Part shown: positions 1-7,822 of the stretch, one piece after another
Numbering within the stretch: the first letter of the stretch is position 1
Layout: each line of letters starts with the position of its first letter
Source of the DNA: an uncultured Bacteroidales bacterium
GTDB taxonomy: Bacteria; Bacteroidota; Bacteroidia; Bacteroidales; Muribaculaceae
Reading direction: 5' to 3'
Assembly: GCA_958418815.1 (NCBI GenBank)
Contig: CATZGB010000014.1
Coordinates: forward strand, 1-64,000
Length of the DNA: 64,000 nt
Notes under the pieces: generated by a model
What the model saw: the letters and a program-made list of their open reading frames with translations, nothing else
Databases searched by the model: none
Told to the model about the DNA's origin: nothing
Program-made: the position numbers and the translations under genes

Positions 1-30
1 AAATTTTACACTCGCGTAGTTTTTTAACAT
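1..30 (-). CDS. Possible 5' end of a leftward gene, cut by the window edge
   Basis: Reading leftward from an ATG at 28-30, ten codons (MLKNYASVKF) stay open to the edge. A TAnnTTTG box on the same strand at 162-169 could serve as its promoter. Ten codons are too few to identify a product or prove coding; this is only a hint that a gene lies to the left. Confidence 0.2.
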   Translation of the reverse strand, partial: MLKNYASVKF

Positions 31-249
31 TTCAACCGGGTTTTGCAGCTGACCCAAAAAATAGTTGTTTTTTCATCACTCGTAAATTTTTGGTTCTACA
101 ATTCATAGAGCTGTTGATTGAATCAGCCGGTTTTTGTCCTGGGCTGAAAAAGGGTGTTAAGCAAAGTTATCAGATAAACACGGTTGTCATTTTTTTGGTT
201 CATGAAACTAATGTTAACGGGTGATGTTTTTCAAAGGCGGTGGAAGTGG

Positions 250-494
250 CTGTAAAAACTAAGGACCGACCCTCGCGGACCAGTCCTTTAGTTTTTCCTC
301 GGCGTTATCAGCCGATGGATAACAAACCTAACATAAAACACGATTATTATCTTCTTTGAAACGTGAGACAGGTCTGTGGCCTGCATCACTAATACTAACC
401 CTAAAAACTAATTCCTTAAAATAAATCAAACAAATCCTTTTGTCTTTAATCCTATTCAGAAACCCGCTTTTGACGGGGTGTCTGAAAAATTTCA
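250..494 (-). ncRNA. Candidate small RNA or long 5' leader, leftward
   Basis: A good leftward promoter (500-530) would start a transcript near 494, and a hairpin with a T5 run ends it near 250, giving about 245 nt without an open reading frame of note. The transcript can form a stem near its 5' end (CCCG/CGGG flanked by CAG/CTG, about 455-483) and a CAGG/CCTG stem near 370-385. It could be an independent small RNA or an attenuated leader for a gene to the left. I do not recognise a known RNA family. Confidence 0.3.
254..296. terminator. Hairpin with T-runs on both sides
   Basis: The arm at 254-266 (AAAAACTAAGGAC) pairs with 283-296 (GTCCTTTAGTTTTT) with one bulged base, enclosing a GC-rich loop. 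Because the stem ends in A/T runs, it has a U-tract when read from either strand and could work as a bidirectional intrinsic terminator. Confidence 0.55.
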
Positions 495-499
495 CAATG

Positions 500-530
500 C
501 AAAATTATAACAGAAAGTCGGGTTTGTCAA
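500..530 (-). promoter_or_regulatory. Leftward Bacteroidetes-type promoter
   Basis: On the minus strand a TTGAC at about 530-526 is followed, about 20 bases on, by TAATTTTG (plus-strand CAAAATTA at 500-507), matching the TTG / TAnnTTTG promoter of Bacteroidetes sigma-ABfr. No coding sequence follows directly. Confidence 0.5.
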
Positions 531-555
531 GAGGTCGGGTGTTTGATATTGCGGG

Positions 556-638
556 AATATAGACAAATATAGGGGTATTTAAAGTTTTAATCCTTGTTTA
601 TCAAGATGTTGTGTTTTTGCAAATATAGACAAATATAG
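556..638. repeat. Direct repeat AATATAGACAAATATAG (two copies) with an inverted relative
   Basis: Exact 17-base copies lie at 556-572 and 622-638, 66 bases apart start to start. An imperfect inverted version (ATATTGTCTATATT) lies at 655-668. On the minus strand each copy contains TATATTTG, which fits the -7 promoter box, so the copies may be tandem weak promoters. They could equally be operator sites. The nearest gene is the 3' end of the Crp/Fnr-type regulator. Confidence 0.5.
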
Positions 639-717
639 AGATTGATATAGGGAAATATTGTCTATATTTATTCATCTATTCGGTTTCGGTAGCTGACTTT
701 AGGCCAATTTCATAGAA

Positions 718-1395
718 TCAGGAGTCAAGTAAATCGAGAAGTTGGCGACGGTCGTTGACTTCTATGCTCGACGGGGAGAAGTCGAGCAGGCCTGCTTCTT
801 TCATCTCGGTAAGAGCGGCAGTCAGTGACTGGCGTGGCACGCCGAACACAGAATACAGGTCGCGTTGTCGGCATTCCATCACGATGTCCTTGCCGTTGAG
901 CTGGGTGAGGGCGACAATCCAGTAGGCGATACGTTTCCGGAGGTCGCCGGATGTCAACGCCAGCACGCCGTCGGTAGACAGCTGGGCATTCATCGAAAGC
1001 ATGTTGAGGTAATTGAAGAGGAACACGCTGTCGGAATTGATGATTTCAATGTAATCCTTTTTCTCGATCTGCATTATGCCACAGGCCCCGAGGGCGGTGA
1101 CCGATGCCGGGTAGCGGGTGGTGCGGCCGAAAAAGAAGTCAGGCGCTATTGGTTCGGGGGCCTCCAGGGTCTGGGAGACCTTCACGCGTCCGTCGGCGTT
1201 GGCAACGGTCATTCTTACCTTGCCTGACACCACAGTCGACAGGTGGGTGCATAAGTCGCCGGCCGAGATGATTTTGTCATTGTCGGCGTATTTGATGAAA
1301 TGAAACCGGTGCTTTCCGAGTATCTCGGAGAGCTTGTTGTATGAGACACCGTGAAAAAGCGGCATCTGCATCAATGTCTGGAACATGCTGTCCAT
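718..1395 (-). CDS. Crp/Fnr family transcriptional regulator
   Basis: This 225-residue protein has the length and layout of Crp/Fnr regulators: an N-terminal cyclic-nucleotide-binding-like beta-roll (about residues 10-120, opening with PLFHGVSYNKL), a dimerisation helix and a C-terminal winged helix-turn-helix (about 160-215, containing RDLYSVFGVPRQSLTAAL). It lacks the N-terminal cysteine cluster of oxygen-sensing Fnr, and the phosphate-binding cassette is not clearly conserved, so a cAMP ligand is not supported. It probably binds a small molecule and controls nearby or distant promoters; the target is unknown. ATG codons at 1395 and 1386 are both possible starts. It lies 124 bases downstream of the transporter gene on the same strand. 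Confidence 0.88.
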   Translation of the reverse strand: MDSMFQTLMQMPLFHGVSYNKLSEILGKHRFHFIKYADNDKIISAGDLCTHLSTVVSGKVRMTVANADGRVKVSQTLEAPEPIAPDFFFGRTTRYPASVTALGACGIMQIEKKDYIEIINSDSVFLFNYLNMLSMNAQLSTDGVLALTSGDLRKRIAYWIVALTQLNGKDIVMECRQRDLYSVFGVPRQSLTAALTEMKEAGLLDFSPSSIEVNDRRQLLDLLDS

Positions 1396-1519
1396 CAGTC
1401 CTTGTTTATATGGTAGGTGTTGGTGTATCGGGGTTTCGTGTGGAGTTTTTGTTGGCGTTGGGCCGTCTGGCTCGGCCTATTGGTAAAACAACCTCGGAGG
1501 GGGTAAAGTTATCGCAATG

Positions 1520-2440
1520 TCAGATTCTCTTTCTGGATTTCCTTTTTTCGAGGCGGTATATCTGATATGAGTTGACGGTGTTGTGCCATGCCACATATGC
1601 CGCGGGGGCGGCAGAAACTACGGGATGCAGGAATGTGAGGGCGAGCCAGATGGCAAGCACTGTGTTTTTCTGCCCCAGGCTTTGCGCGCCTGAAACCTTG
1701 TCGCCGAAATGGCCGCCTATTTTGCGCCCGGTATGGAAAAGCAGTATGCATATGGCCAGTGAGATGGCCCCGAGCCATATGATTTCGGGCAGTTTGTCGG
1801 ATGGTTGTCTCAAGATGAAGCTCACCGAGTTGCCCACCACGATAATCAGCGCCACGGCCCAGATGTAGAATGACAATCCCTGGTGGTTGGCTATGTCTGA
1901 ATGGACTTTAGGGGCGAACTGTTGTAGCAGAAGTGCCAGGACGAGCGGCCCCAGGATAAGCGGCAAGACGCTTGTGCTTATCGATATGGTGGATTCAAGG
2001 AATGTGGTCTCCGCTCCCGGCTCGATGTAAGACAACAACACCGGGGCAAGCAATGCGACCGCGATATGGCTGAACAGGGAATATGTTGCCACTTTTGACA
2101 CTGAGCCTCCGAGCATGCCGGTTATCACGGGGGCAGCGGTGGCGGTGGGGCAGAAGATGCATATGAAGGCTCCCTGGGCGAGCTCGTTGTTGAAGGGGGC
2201 TATGGCCAGGTAGGCCGCGCCTGCCCCGACTATCTGCACGGCGAGCAGCCACCATATGTAGGCCCCGGTATGGAAATCGCTTATCTTGACCCGGCAGTAG
2301 GTAATCAGCAGCATGACGAAAATCAGATACTTCGATAGAAAAGCGATGTAATGGATGTATTCATGGAACACAAGGCCCACAAGCATGGCAATCGGCAACA
2401 TCCATGGCTTGATTTTTTGTCTTATCGCGGCAAGTCTCAT
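1520..2440 (-). CDS. Bile acid:sodium symporter (BASS) family transporter
   Basis: A 306-residue inner-membrane protein with about nine or ten hydrophobic segments. The stretch FCPTATAAPVITGMLGG near residues 97-113 resembles the conserved crossover region of BASS/ASBT-type sodium-coupled transporters, and the length is typical. The family moves bile acids, pantoate, pyruvate-like acids and other organic anions with sodium; the substrate here cannot be read from sequence. The last residues are basic (EKRKSRKR), consistent with a cytoplasmic tail. It lies 107 bases downstream of the CoA-transferase gene, separated from it by a strong hairpin, so it may have its own transcript. Confidence 0.85.
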   Translation of the reverse strand: MRLAAIRQKIKPWMLPIAMLVGLVFHEYIHYIAFLSKYLIFVMLLITYCRVKISDFHTGAYIWWLLAVQIVGAGAAYLAIAPFNNELAQGAFICIFCPTATAAPVITGMLGGSVSKVATYSLFSHIAVALLAPVLLSYIEPGAETTFLESTISISTSVLPLILGPLVLALLLQQFAPKVHSDIANHQGLSFYIWAVALIIVVGNSVSFILRQPSDKLPEIIWLGAISLAICILLFHTGRKIGGHFGDKVSGAQSLGQKNTVLAIWLALTFLHPVVSAAPAAYVAWHNTVNSYQIYRLEKRKSRKRI

Positions 2441-2460
2441 TGTTTTCTGTTTTCAGGCGA

Positions 2461-2507
2461 CAAGGACGTAACGCGGGAAACGGTTTTTCCGTCGCGTTAC
2501 GTCCTTG
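2461..2507 (-). terminator. Hairpin downstream of the CoA-transferase gene
   Basis: A perfect 15-base stem pairs 2461-2475 (CAAGGACGTAACGCG) with 2493-2507, and an inner GGAAA/TTTCC stem extends it. It sits between the CoA-transferase stop and the transporter start. No long T-run follows on the minus strand, so termination may be partial, or the structure may protect the 3' end. Confidence 0.55.
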
Positions 2508-2547
2508 GTATTAGTGGTTAGGTTGTTTTGTCAGGCGGTGGTGGCGA

Positions 2548-4041
2548 TTACATGTACTTGCTGTAATCGACCTTGCGCATGTCTCCGGTCTCGGCGAAGG
2601 CGGTGTGGAAGGCGTAGGCAGCGTTGAGCGTGGCCGGGGTCTGTCCGCCCTTGCCCATCTTGATGTAGTCCCAGAGGAGTTCGCGGTACATCGGATGGGC
2701 GCAGTTCTCGATGATGGTCTCCGCGCGCTGCACGGGATCTTTTGCTCTCAGGTCGGCGATACCCTGGTCTGTGATGAGGATGTCGACCGAGTGTTCGGAG
2801 TGGTCATGATGAGACACATGGGGCACGATGTTGCTTATGAGTCCCTCCTTGGTGATTGACGGGCAGGAGAAAATCGAGAGGAATCCGTTGCGGGTGAAGT
2901 CGCCCGAACCGCCGATGCCGTTCATCATCCTTGTGCCAAGCACATGCGTGGAGTTCACGTTGCCGAAGATGTCGGCCTCGAGGGCGGTGTTCATCGCGAT
3001 AACACCGAGTCGGCGGATTATTTCCGGGTTGTTGGAAATCTCGGCCGGACGCAACATGATTTTGTCATGGAAGAAATCCATGTCTGCGAAAAGCTGGCTT
3101 TCGACCTCGTCGGAGAAGGTCATCGAGCATGTGCTGGCGAATGTGCATTTTCCGCGGCGCAGCAGCTCGAGAACCGAATCCTGCACCACTTCGGTGTACA
3201 TCATGAAGTTGGGCAGCTCCTTGTCAAGGCAAAGGTAGTGGAGCACGGCGTTGGCCACGTTGCCCACTCCGCTCTGAAGGGGGAGGAATTCCTTGGGGAT
3301 GCGTCCTTTGCGGTATTCCGAAACGAGGAAGTTGACCACGTTGGCTCCGATGCGTTCTGAGACATCGTCGGGTTTTGTGAACGCCTTCACGCCGTCAAGC
3401 GCGTTTGTGCGTACGATTCCGACGACTTTTGACGGGTCGACTTTCAATGTGGGGCGTCCGGCGCGGTCCTTGGGGGTGTAGATAGGTATCTCGCGGCGGT
3501 AAGGGGGGTCTGCCGGAACGTAGATGTCGTGCATTCCCATCAGCGCCTGGGGAAGCGCCTCGTTGAGTTCTATGAAGATTTTCTTGGCGCGCGGAGCGAA
3601 AGTGGGGATGTTCCCGACGCCGCATCCGAGCAGCACCTCGCCGTTCTCGTCGATGGCGGCCGCCTCTATGATGGCGAAGTCGATGTCGCCATAGAAGCCG
3701 TAGCGCATTTCCTGGGCCATTTCAGAAAGATGGCGGTCGAAATAGTGGGTGTCGTGGGAGTTGATGCGCTTGCGCAGGTCAGGGGTGTTCTGGTACGGCG
3801 CGCGCATGTTGATGGCGTTGTTGCGCGAGAGGATACCGTCGACATGGTCGTTGGTGGAGGCTCCGGTGAATATGTTCACCTTGAATTCCCGTCCTTGTTC
3901 ATGCTCGCGGGCAGCTTTTGCCGCCAGCGCTTCGGTGATGCTCTTAGGGTTGCCGGGGGCAGTGAAACCCGACAGGCCGAGGGTGTTGCCGTTGCAAATC
4001 ATTTCGGCTGCTTCAGCCGCCGAGATAAATTCGTATCCCAT
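2548..4041 (-). CDS. Succinate/acetate CoA-transferase (acetyl-CoA hydrolase/transferase family)
   Basis: A cytosolic enzyme of 497 residues, the usual size for the Cat1/AarC family of class I CoA-transferases, which move CoA between acetate and succinate or related acids through a glutamyl-CoA intermediate. The N-terminal half has GNTLGLSGFTAPGNPK and the C-terminal half carries the catalytic glutamate in MYTEVVQDSV (about E284) and the glycine-rich GTRMMNGIGGSGDFTRN loop. In a succinate- and acetate-producing gut anaerobe it would serve fermentation end-product balance. It is transcribed divergently from miaB across a 129-base region holding promoters for both. Confidence 0.9.
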   Translation of the reverse strand: MGYEFISAAEAAEMICNGNTLGLSGFTAPGNPKSITEALAAKAAREHEQGREFKVNIFTGASTNDHVDGILSRNNAINMRAPYQNTPDLRKRINSHDTHYFDRHLSEMAQEMRYGFYGDIDFAIIEAAAIDENGEVLLGCGVGNIPTFAPRAKKIFIELNEALPQALMGMHDIYVPADPPYRREIPIYTPKDRAGRPTLKVDPSKVVGIVRTNALDGVKAFTKPDDVSERIGANVVNFLVSEYRKGRIPKEFLPLQSGVGNVANAVLHYLCLDKELPNFMMYTEVVQDSVLELLRRGKCTFASTCSMTFSDEVESQLFADMDFFHDKIMLRPAEISNNPEIIRRLGVIAMNTALEADIFGNVNSTHVLGTRMMNGIGGSGDFTRNGFLSIFSCPSITKEGLISNIVPHVSHHDHSEHSVDILITDQGIADLRAKDPVQRAETIIENCAHPMYRELLWDYIKMGKGGQTPATLNAAYAFHTAFAETGDMRKVDYSKYM

Positions 4042-4047
4042 GATAGA

Positions 4048-4075
4048 TTGGTTTCAGGTTTTTTTCGTAATTTTG
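4048..4075 (+). promoter_or_regulatory. Promoter of miaB
   Basis: TTG at 4048-4050 and TAATTTTG at 4068-4075 are spaced 17 bases apart, close to the Bacteroidetes -33/-7 pattern, about 95 bases before the miaB start. It overlaps the first codons and leader of the divergent CoA-transferase gene. Confidence 0.5.
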
Positions 4076-4105
4076 CGCAAAAATAAAGTATTTGTGCATC
4101 ACTGA

Positions 4106-4113
4106 CAAATTTA
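4106..4113 (-). promoter_or_regulatory. -7 box of the CoA-transferase promoter
   Basis: CAAATTTA on the plus strand reads TAAATTTG on the minus strand, matching TAnnTTTG, about 65 bases upstream of the CoA-transferase start. No clear -33 TTG is visible. Confidence 0.4.
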
Positions 4114-4170
4114 TTCAGGTGTTTTTCGGCATATTTCACGATTGCCGCTATTTAACGCCGTAATAATCAG

Positions 4171-5529
4171 ATGGAAAAAGACAAGAAACTCTTCATAGAG
4201 ACCTACGGCTGCCAGATGAATGTCGCCGACAGCGAGGTTGTGGCGTCGATTCTCGGGGTCAGCGGCTACGTCCAGGCGGCCACTCCCGAGGAGGCTGACG
4301 CGATACTGCTCAACACCTGCTCCATACGCGACAACGCCGAGCAGAAGATAGTCAACCGCCTGCAATATCTGGCCTCATTGCGTCGCAAAAAGTCGGGTCG
4401 GCTTATCCTCGGTGTCATCGGCTGCATGGCCGAGCGTGTCAGGGACAACCTGATTGAAAACCACGGAGTCGATCTCGTGGCTGGGCCTGACGCGTATCTT
4501 GACCTCCCAAACCTTTTCGCGTCGGTGGAGGCCGGGCAGAAGGCCATAAACGTGGAGCTGAGCACCACGGAGACTTACCGCGACGTGATACCGTCGCGAA
4601 TCACCGGCAACCGCGTCAGCGGTTTCGTGAGCATCATGCGCGGCTGCAACAACTTCTGTTCATACTGCATAGTGCCTTACACCCGCGGGCGTGAACGTTC
4701 ACGCGAGACAGGAAGCATCCTCAACGAGGTGGCCGACTTGCGTGGACGAGGCTTCAAGGAGGTCACCCTCCTGGGGCAGAATGTGAACTCCTATTGTTAC
4801 AGAGGGGAGGAAGCTTCGCGGTATGCCGCCGATGGCTGTGAGGAGGTCGATTTCCCCAGGTTGCTGGAACTTGTCGCCCAGGCCGCTCCGGATATGAGGA
4901 TTAGGTTCACCACATCCCATCCAAAAGACATGAGCGACCAGACCATTGACATCATTGCCCGTTACGACAACATATGCAACCATGTCCATCTCCCTGTGCA
5001 ATCCGGCTCCGACTCCGTGCTTAAGGCAATGAACCGCAAGTACACCAGGGAGTGGTATCTCGGGCGAGTGGCCGCCATCCGCAGCCGTATTCCTGATTGC
5101 GGATTGTCATCCGACCTCTTCACCGGCTTCCACGATGAGTCTGAAGAGGATTTCCAGCAGACACTTTCGCTGATGGAGGAAGCCGCCTTTGATTCGTCTT
5201 TCATGTTCAAGTATTCCGAGCGTCCGGGCACACTGGCCGCCCGCACGATGCCTGACAACATCCCGGAAGATGTCAAGATCGAACGCCTCAACCGTATGAT
5301 AGCCTTGCAGAACCGTCTTTCGGCCGAATCCAACAAGCGCGACATCGGGAAGGTTTTCGAGGTGCTGGTGGAGGGTGTGTCAAAGCGCAGCACTGACCAG
5401 TGGGTCGGCCGCACGCAGCAGAACAAGACCTGTGTGTTCCCCCGGGGCGATTACCATACCGGCGATTTCGTCAAAGTGGTGGTGCGTGATGCCTCCTCCG
5501 CAACCTTGATTTGCGATCTGGCCGACTGA
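4171..5529 (+). CDS. miaB: tRNA-2-methylthio-N6-dimethylallyladenosine synthase MiaB
   Basis: A radical-SAM methylthiotransferase that adds a methylthio group to i6A37 of tRNAs reading UNN codons. At 452 residues it has the usual three parts. The N-terminal UPF0004 domain has cysteines near 14, 50 and 85 for the auxiliary 4Fe-4S cluster (ETYGCQMNVADSE, LLNTCSIR, GVIGCMAE). The radical-SAM core carries CNNFCSYC near 159-166 followed by IVPYTRGRE. The C-terminal TRAM domain (about 385-450) binds RNA. The GCQMNVADSE and RGRERSR motifs favour MiaB over the RimO and MtaB relatives. It has its own promoter and a 90-base gap before ftsX. Confidence 0.95.
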   Translation: MEKDKKLFIETYGCQMNVADSEVVASILGVSGYVQAATPEEADAILLNTCSIRDNAEQKIVNRLQYLASLRRKKSGRLILGVIGCMAERVRDNLIENHGVDLVAGPDAYLDLPNLFASVEAGQKAINVELSTTETYRDVIPSRITGNRVSGFVSIMRGCNNFCSYCIVPYTRGRERSRETGSILNEVADLRGRGFKEVTLLGQNVNSYCYRGEEASRYAADGCEEVDFPRLLELVAQAAPDMRIRFTTSHPKDMSDQTIDIIARYDNICNHVHLPVQSGSDSVLKAMNRKYTREWYLGRVAAIRSRIPDCGLSSDLFTGFHDESEEDFQQTLSLMEEAAFDSSFMFKYSERPGTLAARTMPDNIPEDVKIERLNRMIALQNRLSAESNKRDIGKVFEVLVEGVSKRSTDQWVGRTQQNKTCVFPRGDYHTGDFVKVVVRDASSATLICDLAD

Positions 5530-5577
5530 CAGCGACCCCTGTTTAGGAATTTTAATACTTTAAATTGCCCTTGGCTA

Positions 5578-5608
5578 TTGACAAGGGCTTCCTGATGTTG
5601 TAATTTTG
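5578..5608 (+). promoter_or_regulatory. Promoter of the ftsX operon
   Basis: TTG at 5578-5580 and TAATTTTG at 5601-5608, 20 bases apart, form a near-ideal Bacteroidetes promoter just before the ftsX start at 5619. The predicted transcript would have a very short leader. A small hairpin (GCCCTTG 5567-5573 / CAAGGGC 5582-5588) overlaps the -33 element and may end miaB transcripts. Confidence 0.6.
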
Positions 5609-5618
5609 CACGACAAAT

Positions 5619-6491
5619 ATGGAGAAAAAGAATCAGTCCCGCATCGCCGGGATGGGCGATCGTGTGACCTCCACCATAAGCGTCACCCTGGTGTTGTTCA
5701 TCCTTGGCCTCGTGGCTTCGATAAATATCACGTTCAGCACCCTTGACCGGGAGCTGAAAGAGAAGATGGGATTTACCGTCGTGTTATGCGATTCGGTGCC
5801 TTCCGACAACATCGGGAAGCTCCGCGATTTGTGTGTGTCGGCCCCGTATGTCTCGGAATACAAATACCTGTCTCCCGAGGATGTCCTGAGGGAGGAAGCC
5901 GGAGCCGACGGGCCGGCGCTGGTCGAGATGCTCGGTGTCAATCCCTATTCCCCGATGTTTGACATCCGTGTCAAAAAAGACTGGGCCAATGTAGACAGCA
6001 TCGCAGCCCTTGTCAGCCGTTGGAGCGCGTTCGAGGGGGTGGATGAGGTCTCGGTCAACACCGACATGGTTGAGAGCCTGACCCGCAACGCCCGTATGTT
6101 CAACACCGTGATGCTTGTCATAGCCGCGGCCCTGCTGCTGATTTCGTTCGTGCTTATCAACAACACGGTCAGGCTTACGGTGTATTCGCGCCGTTTCCTT
6201 ATACACACGATGAAACTCGTGGGCGCTACCCCGGGATTCATACGACGCCCGTTCATACTGTCAAACCTCGTGCAGGGGGTGGTGGCCGGTATCGTCGCCT
6301 CCGGACTGCTTGCCGGGCTCATCGCCTGGGGCAAGAACTGGGACGAGGCCCTCGACCCGCTGCTGCCCTGGGCCACGGTCGCGGTCATATTCGTGGCGAT
6401 TTTCATCACGGGTATGGCCATATGTGCCATCGCGGCCTTTTTCGCCACCAACCGCTATCTGCGGGCCGACTATGACGACATGTTCGAGTAG
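5619..6491 (+). CDS. ftsX: Cell-division ABC transporter permease FtsX
   Basis: A 290-residue inner-membrane protein with the FtsX layout: one transmembrane helix near residues 20-40, a periplasmic domain of about 120 residues, then three helices in the C-terminal FtsX permease domain (about 165-285). With the ATPase FtsE it couples the divisome to peptidoglycan hydrolases. FtsE is not in the window, as is common in Bacteroidetes where the two genes are unlinked. It is followed 40 bases on by a DUF3098 gene and then uppP, an arrangement that links division with envelope synthesis. Confidence 0.9.
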   Translation: MEKKNQSRIAGMGDRVTSTISVTLVLFILGLVASINITFSTLDRELKEKMGFTVVLCDSVPSDNIGKLRDLCVSAPYVSEYKYLSPEDVLREEAGADGPALVEMLGVNPYSPMFDIRVKKDWANVDSIAALVSRWSAFEGVDEVSVNTDMVESLTRNARMFNTVMLVIAAALLLISFVLINNTVRLTVYSRRFLIHTMKLVGATPGFIRRPFILSNLVQGVVAGIVASGLLAGLIAWGKNWDEALDPLLPWATVAVIFVAIFITGMAICAIAAFFATNRYLRADYDDMFE

Positions 6492-6531
6492 CGTGACATC
6501 TGATAACTAACATTGAGTATCCACCCACCAC

Positions 6532-6867
6532 ATGGCAATACAACACAACAAAGCCGGCTCGACAGCCGGAATCCATTCCGGAAAGCGGCCTGACAGCCGC
6601 CTTGAGAAAGAGTCCCTTTCCCAGTTCCCTCTCGGAAAGAAAAATTTCGTGATGATGGCAATCGCCGGAGCCCTGATAATCGTCGGATTCCTGCTTATGC
6701 TCGGCGGAAGTTCGACCGAGGAAGCTTTCAATCCCGATATTTTCAGCGCTCGCCGCGTTGTTGTCGGCCCCACGATTTCGTTCCTCGGGTTCCTGTTCAT
6801 GGGGTACGCCATAATACGCCGTCCCTCTGACTCCGCCGGAGCCTCGGTGGAGGAGAGCGAAAAGTGA
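6532..6867 (+). CDS. DUF3098 family membrane protein
   Basis: A 111-residue protein with a polar N-terminal third and two hydrophobic helices (about 43-60 and 80-98) joined by a short loop containing FNPDIFSARRVVVGP, which matches the small DUF3098 family of Bacteroidetes. The family typically sits between ftsX and uppP, as here, so a role in envelope growth is likely, but no biochemical function is known to me. The gene is 32 bases before uppP and surely in the same operon. Confidence 0.82.
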   Translation: MAIQHNKAGSTAGIHSGKRPDSRLEKESLSQFPLGKKNFVMMAIAGALIIVGFLLMLGGSSTEEAFNPDIFSARRVVVGPTISFLGFLFMGYAIIRRPSDSAGASVEESEK

Positions 6868-6899
6868 TACAAACCGGAATTGAATAAACAAGGAATAAG

Positions 6900-7775
6900 A
6901 TGGATTGGTTAGACGCTCTGATATTGGGCATAGTCCAGGGACTTGCCGAATATCTGCCCATAAGCTCAAGCGGACATATCGAGATATTCCGCGAGATTCT
7001 CGGCCTCAATCTCCCGGGAGAAGAGGCCCTTCAGTTGAATGTGGTGCTGCATGTCGCCACTGTGTTGTCTACTATTGTGGTGCTATGGCGCGAATTTGTG
7101 CCCCTCTGCACCTCCTTTTTCACATTCCGCAATGATGCCAACAGCCGGTATGTGTGGAAGATTCTTCTTTCGTGTATCCCCGTGGCCATTGTCGGAGTGC
7201 TTTTCAAGGATCAAGTAGAGCAATTCTTCGGAGTCAACGAGGGGGGAGGCGACAACCTCACACTGATAGGAATATGCCTTTGTGTCACAGCGACCCTGCT
7301 GGCTTTCGCGTATTTCACAGGGCGCAAGGGCCTGTCGGCTGTCACCACGCGTGGCCGTGCCCCGATGCTGAAAGGGGACACAGGAGCGACTCCCGGACGC
7401 AACATCACCTGGTATGACGCGTTCATCATCGGCTGCAGCCAGGCGATTGCCGTGCTGCCCGGTCTTAGCCGTTCAGGCACCACCATTGCCACCGGTATCA
7501 TCATCGGTGACCGCCGCGAGCAGGTGGCCCAGTTCTCTTTCTTCATGGTCATCATCCCGATTCTCGGGGAGGCGCTTCTCGATTTCTTGAAGATGCTCAA
7601 GGCCCCAGAGGCTGAAACCGCCCTCGGATGGTTGCCATTGCTGGTCGGTTTCCTTGCCGCTTTCATAGTGGGCTGCGCCGCCTGCAAATGGATGATTGAG
7701 ATTGTCAAGAAGGGCAAACTCATCTGGTTCTCTCTGTATTGCGTTGTGGTCGGAATCCTATGCATATGCTGGTGA
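6900..7775 (+). CDS. uppP: Undecaprenyl-diphosphatase UppP (BacA)
   Basis: This polytopic membrane enzyme of 291 residues dephosphorylates undecaprenyl diphosphate so the lipid carrier can be reused for peptidoglycan and surface glycans. Both family signatures are present: GLAEYLPISSSGH near residues 15-27 with the catalytic glutamate, and GLSRSGTTIATG near 197-208 with the phosphate-binding arginine. About eight hydrophobic segments are visible. It is placed between the DUF3098 gene and truB with short gaps on both sides, within the ftsX-queA run. Confidence 0.95.
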   Translation: MDWLDALILGIVQGLAEYLPISSSGHIEIFREILGLNLPGEEALQLNVVLHVATVLSTIVVLWREFVPLCTSFFTFRNDANSRYVWKILLSCIPVAIVGVLFKDQVEQFFGVNEGGGDNLTLIGICLCVTATLLAFAYFTGRKGLSAVTTRGRAPMLKGDTGATPGRNITWYDAFIIGCSQAIAVLPGLSRSGTTIATGIIIGDRREQVAQFSFFMVIIPILGEALLDFLKMLKAPEAETALGWLPLLVGFLAAFIVGCAACKWMIEIVKKGKLIWFSLYCVVVGILCICW

Positions 7776-7822
7776 CCACCCCGCTTTGACCTGTTTTAAC
7801 CACGTTACAACTATTTTTTCTC

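Larger units (their letters stand above)
1..717. other. Long AT-rich intergenic region
   Basis: About 700 bases hold no convincing gene on either strand. What can be seen is a leftward promoter at 500-530, a hairpin with T-runs on both sides at 254-296, a second leftward -7 box (CAAAGTTA on the plus strand, 162-169), and a 17-base direct repeat at 556-572 and 622-638 with an imperfect inverted copy at 655-668. It separates the Crp/Fnr-type regulator, whose 3' end is at 718, from whatever lies to the left. Confidence 0.6.
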
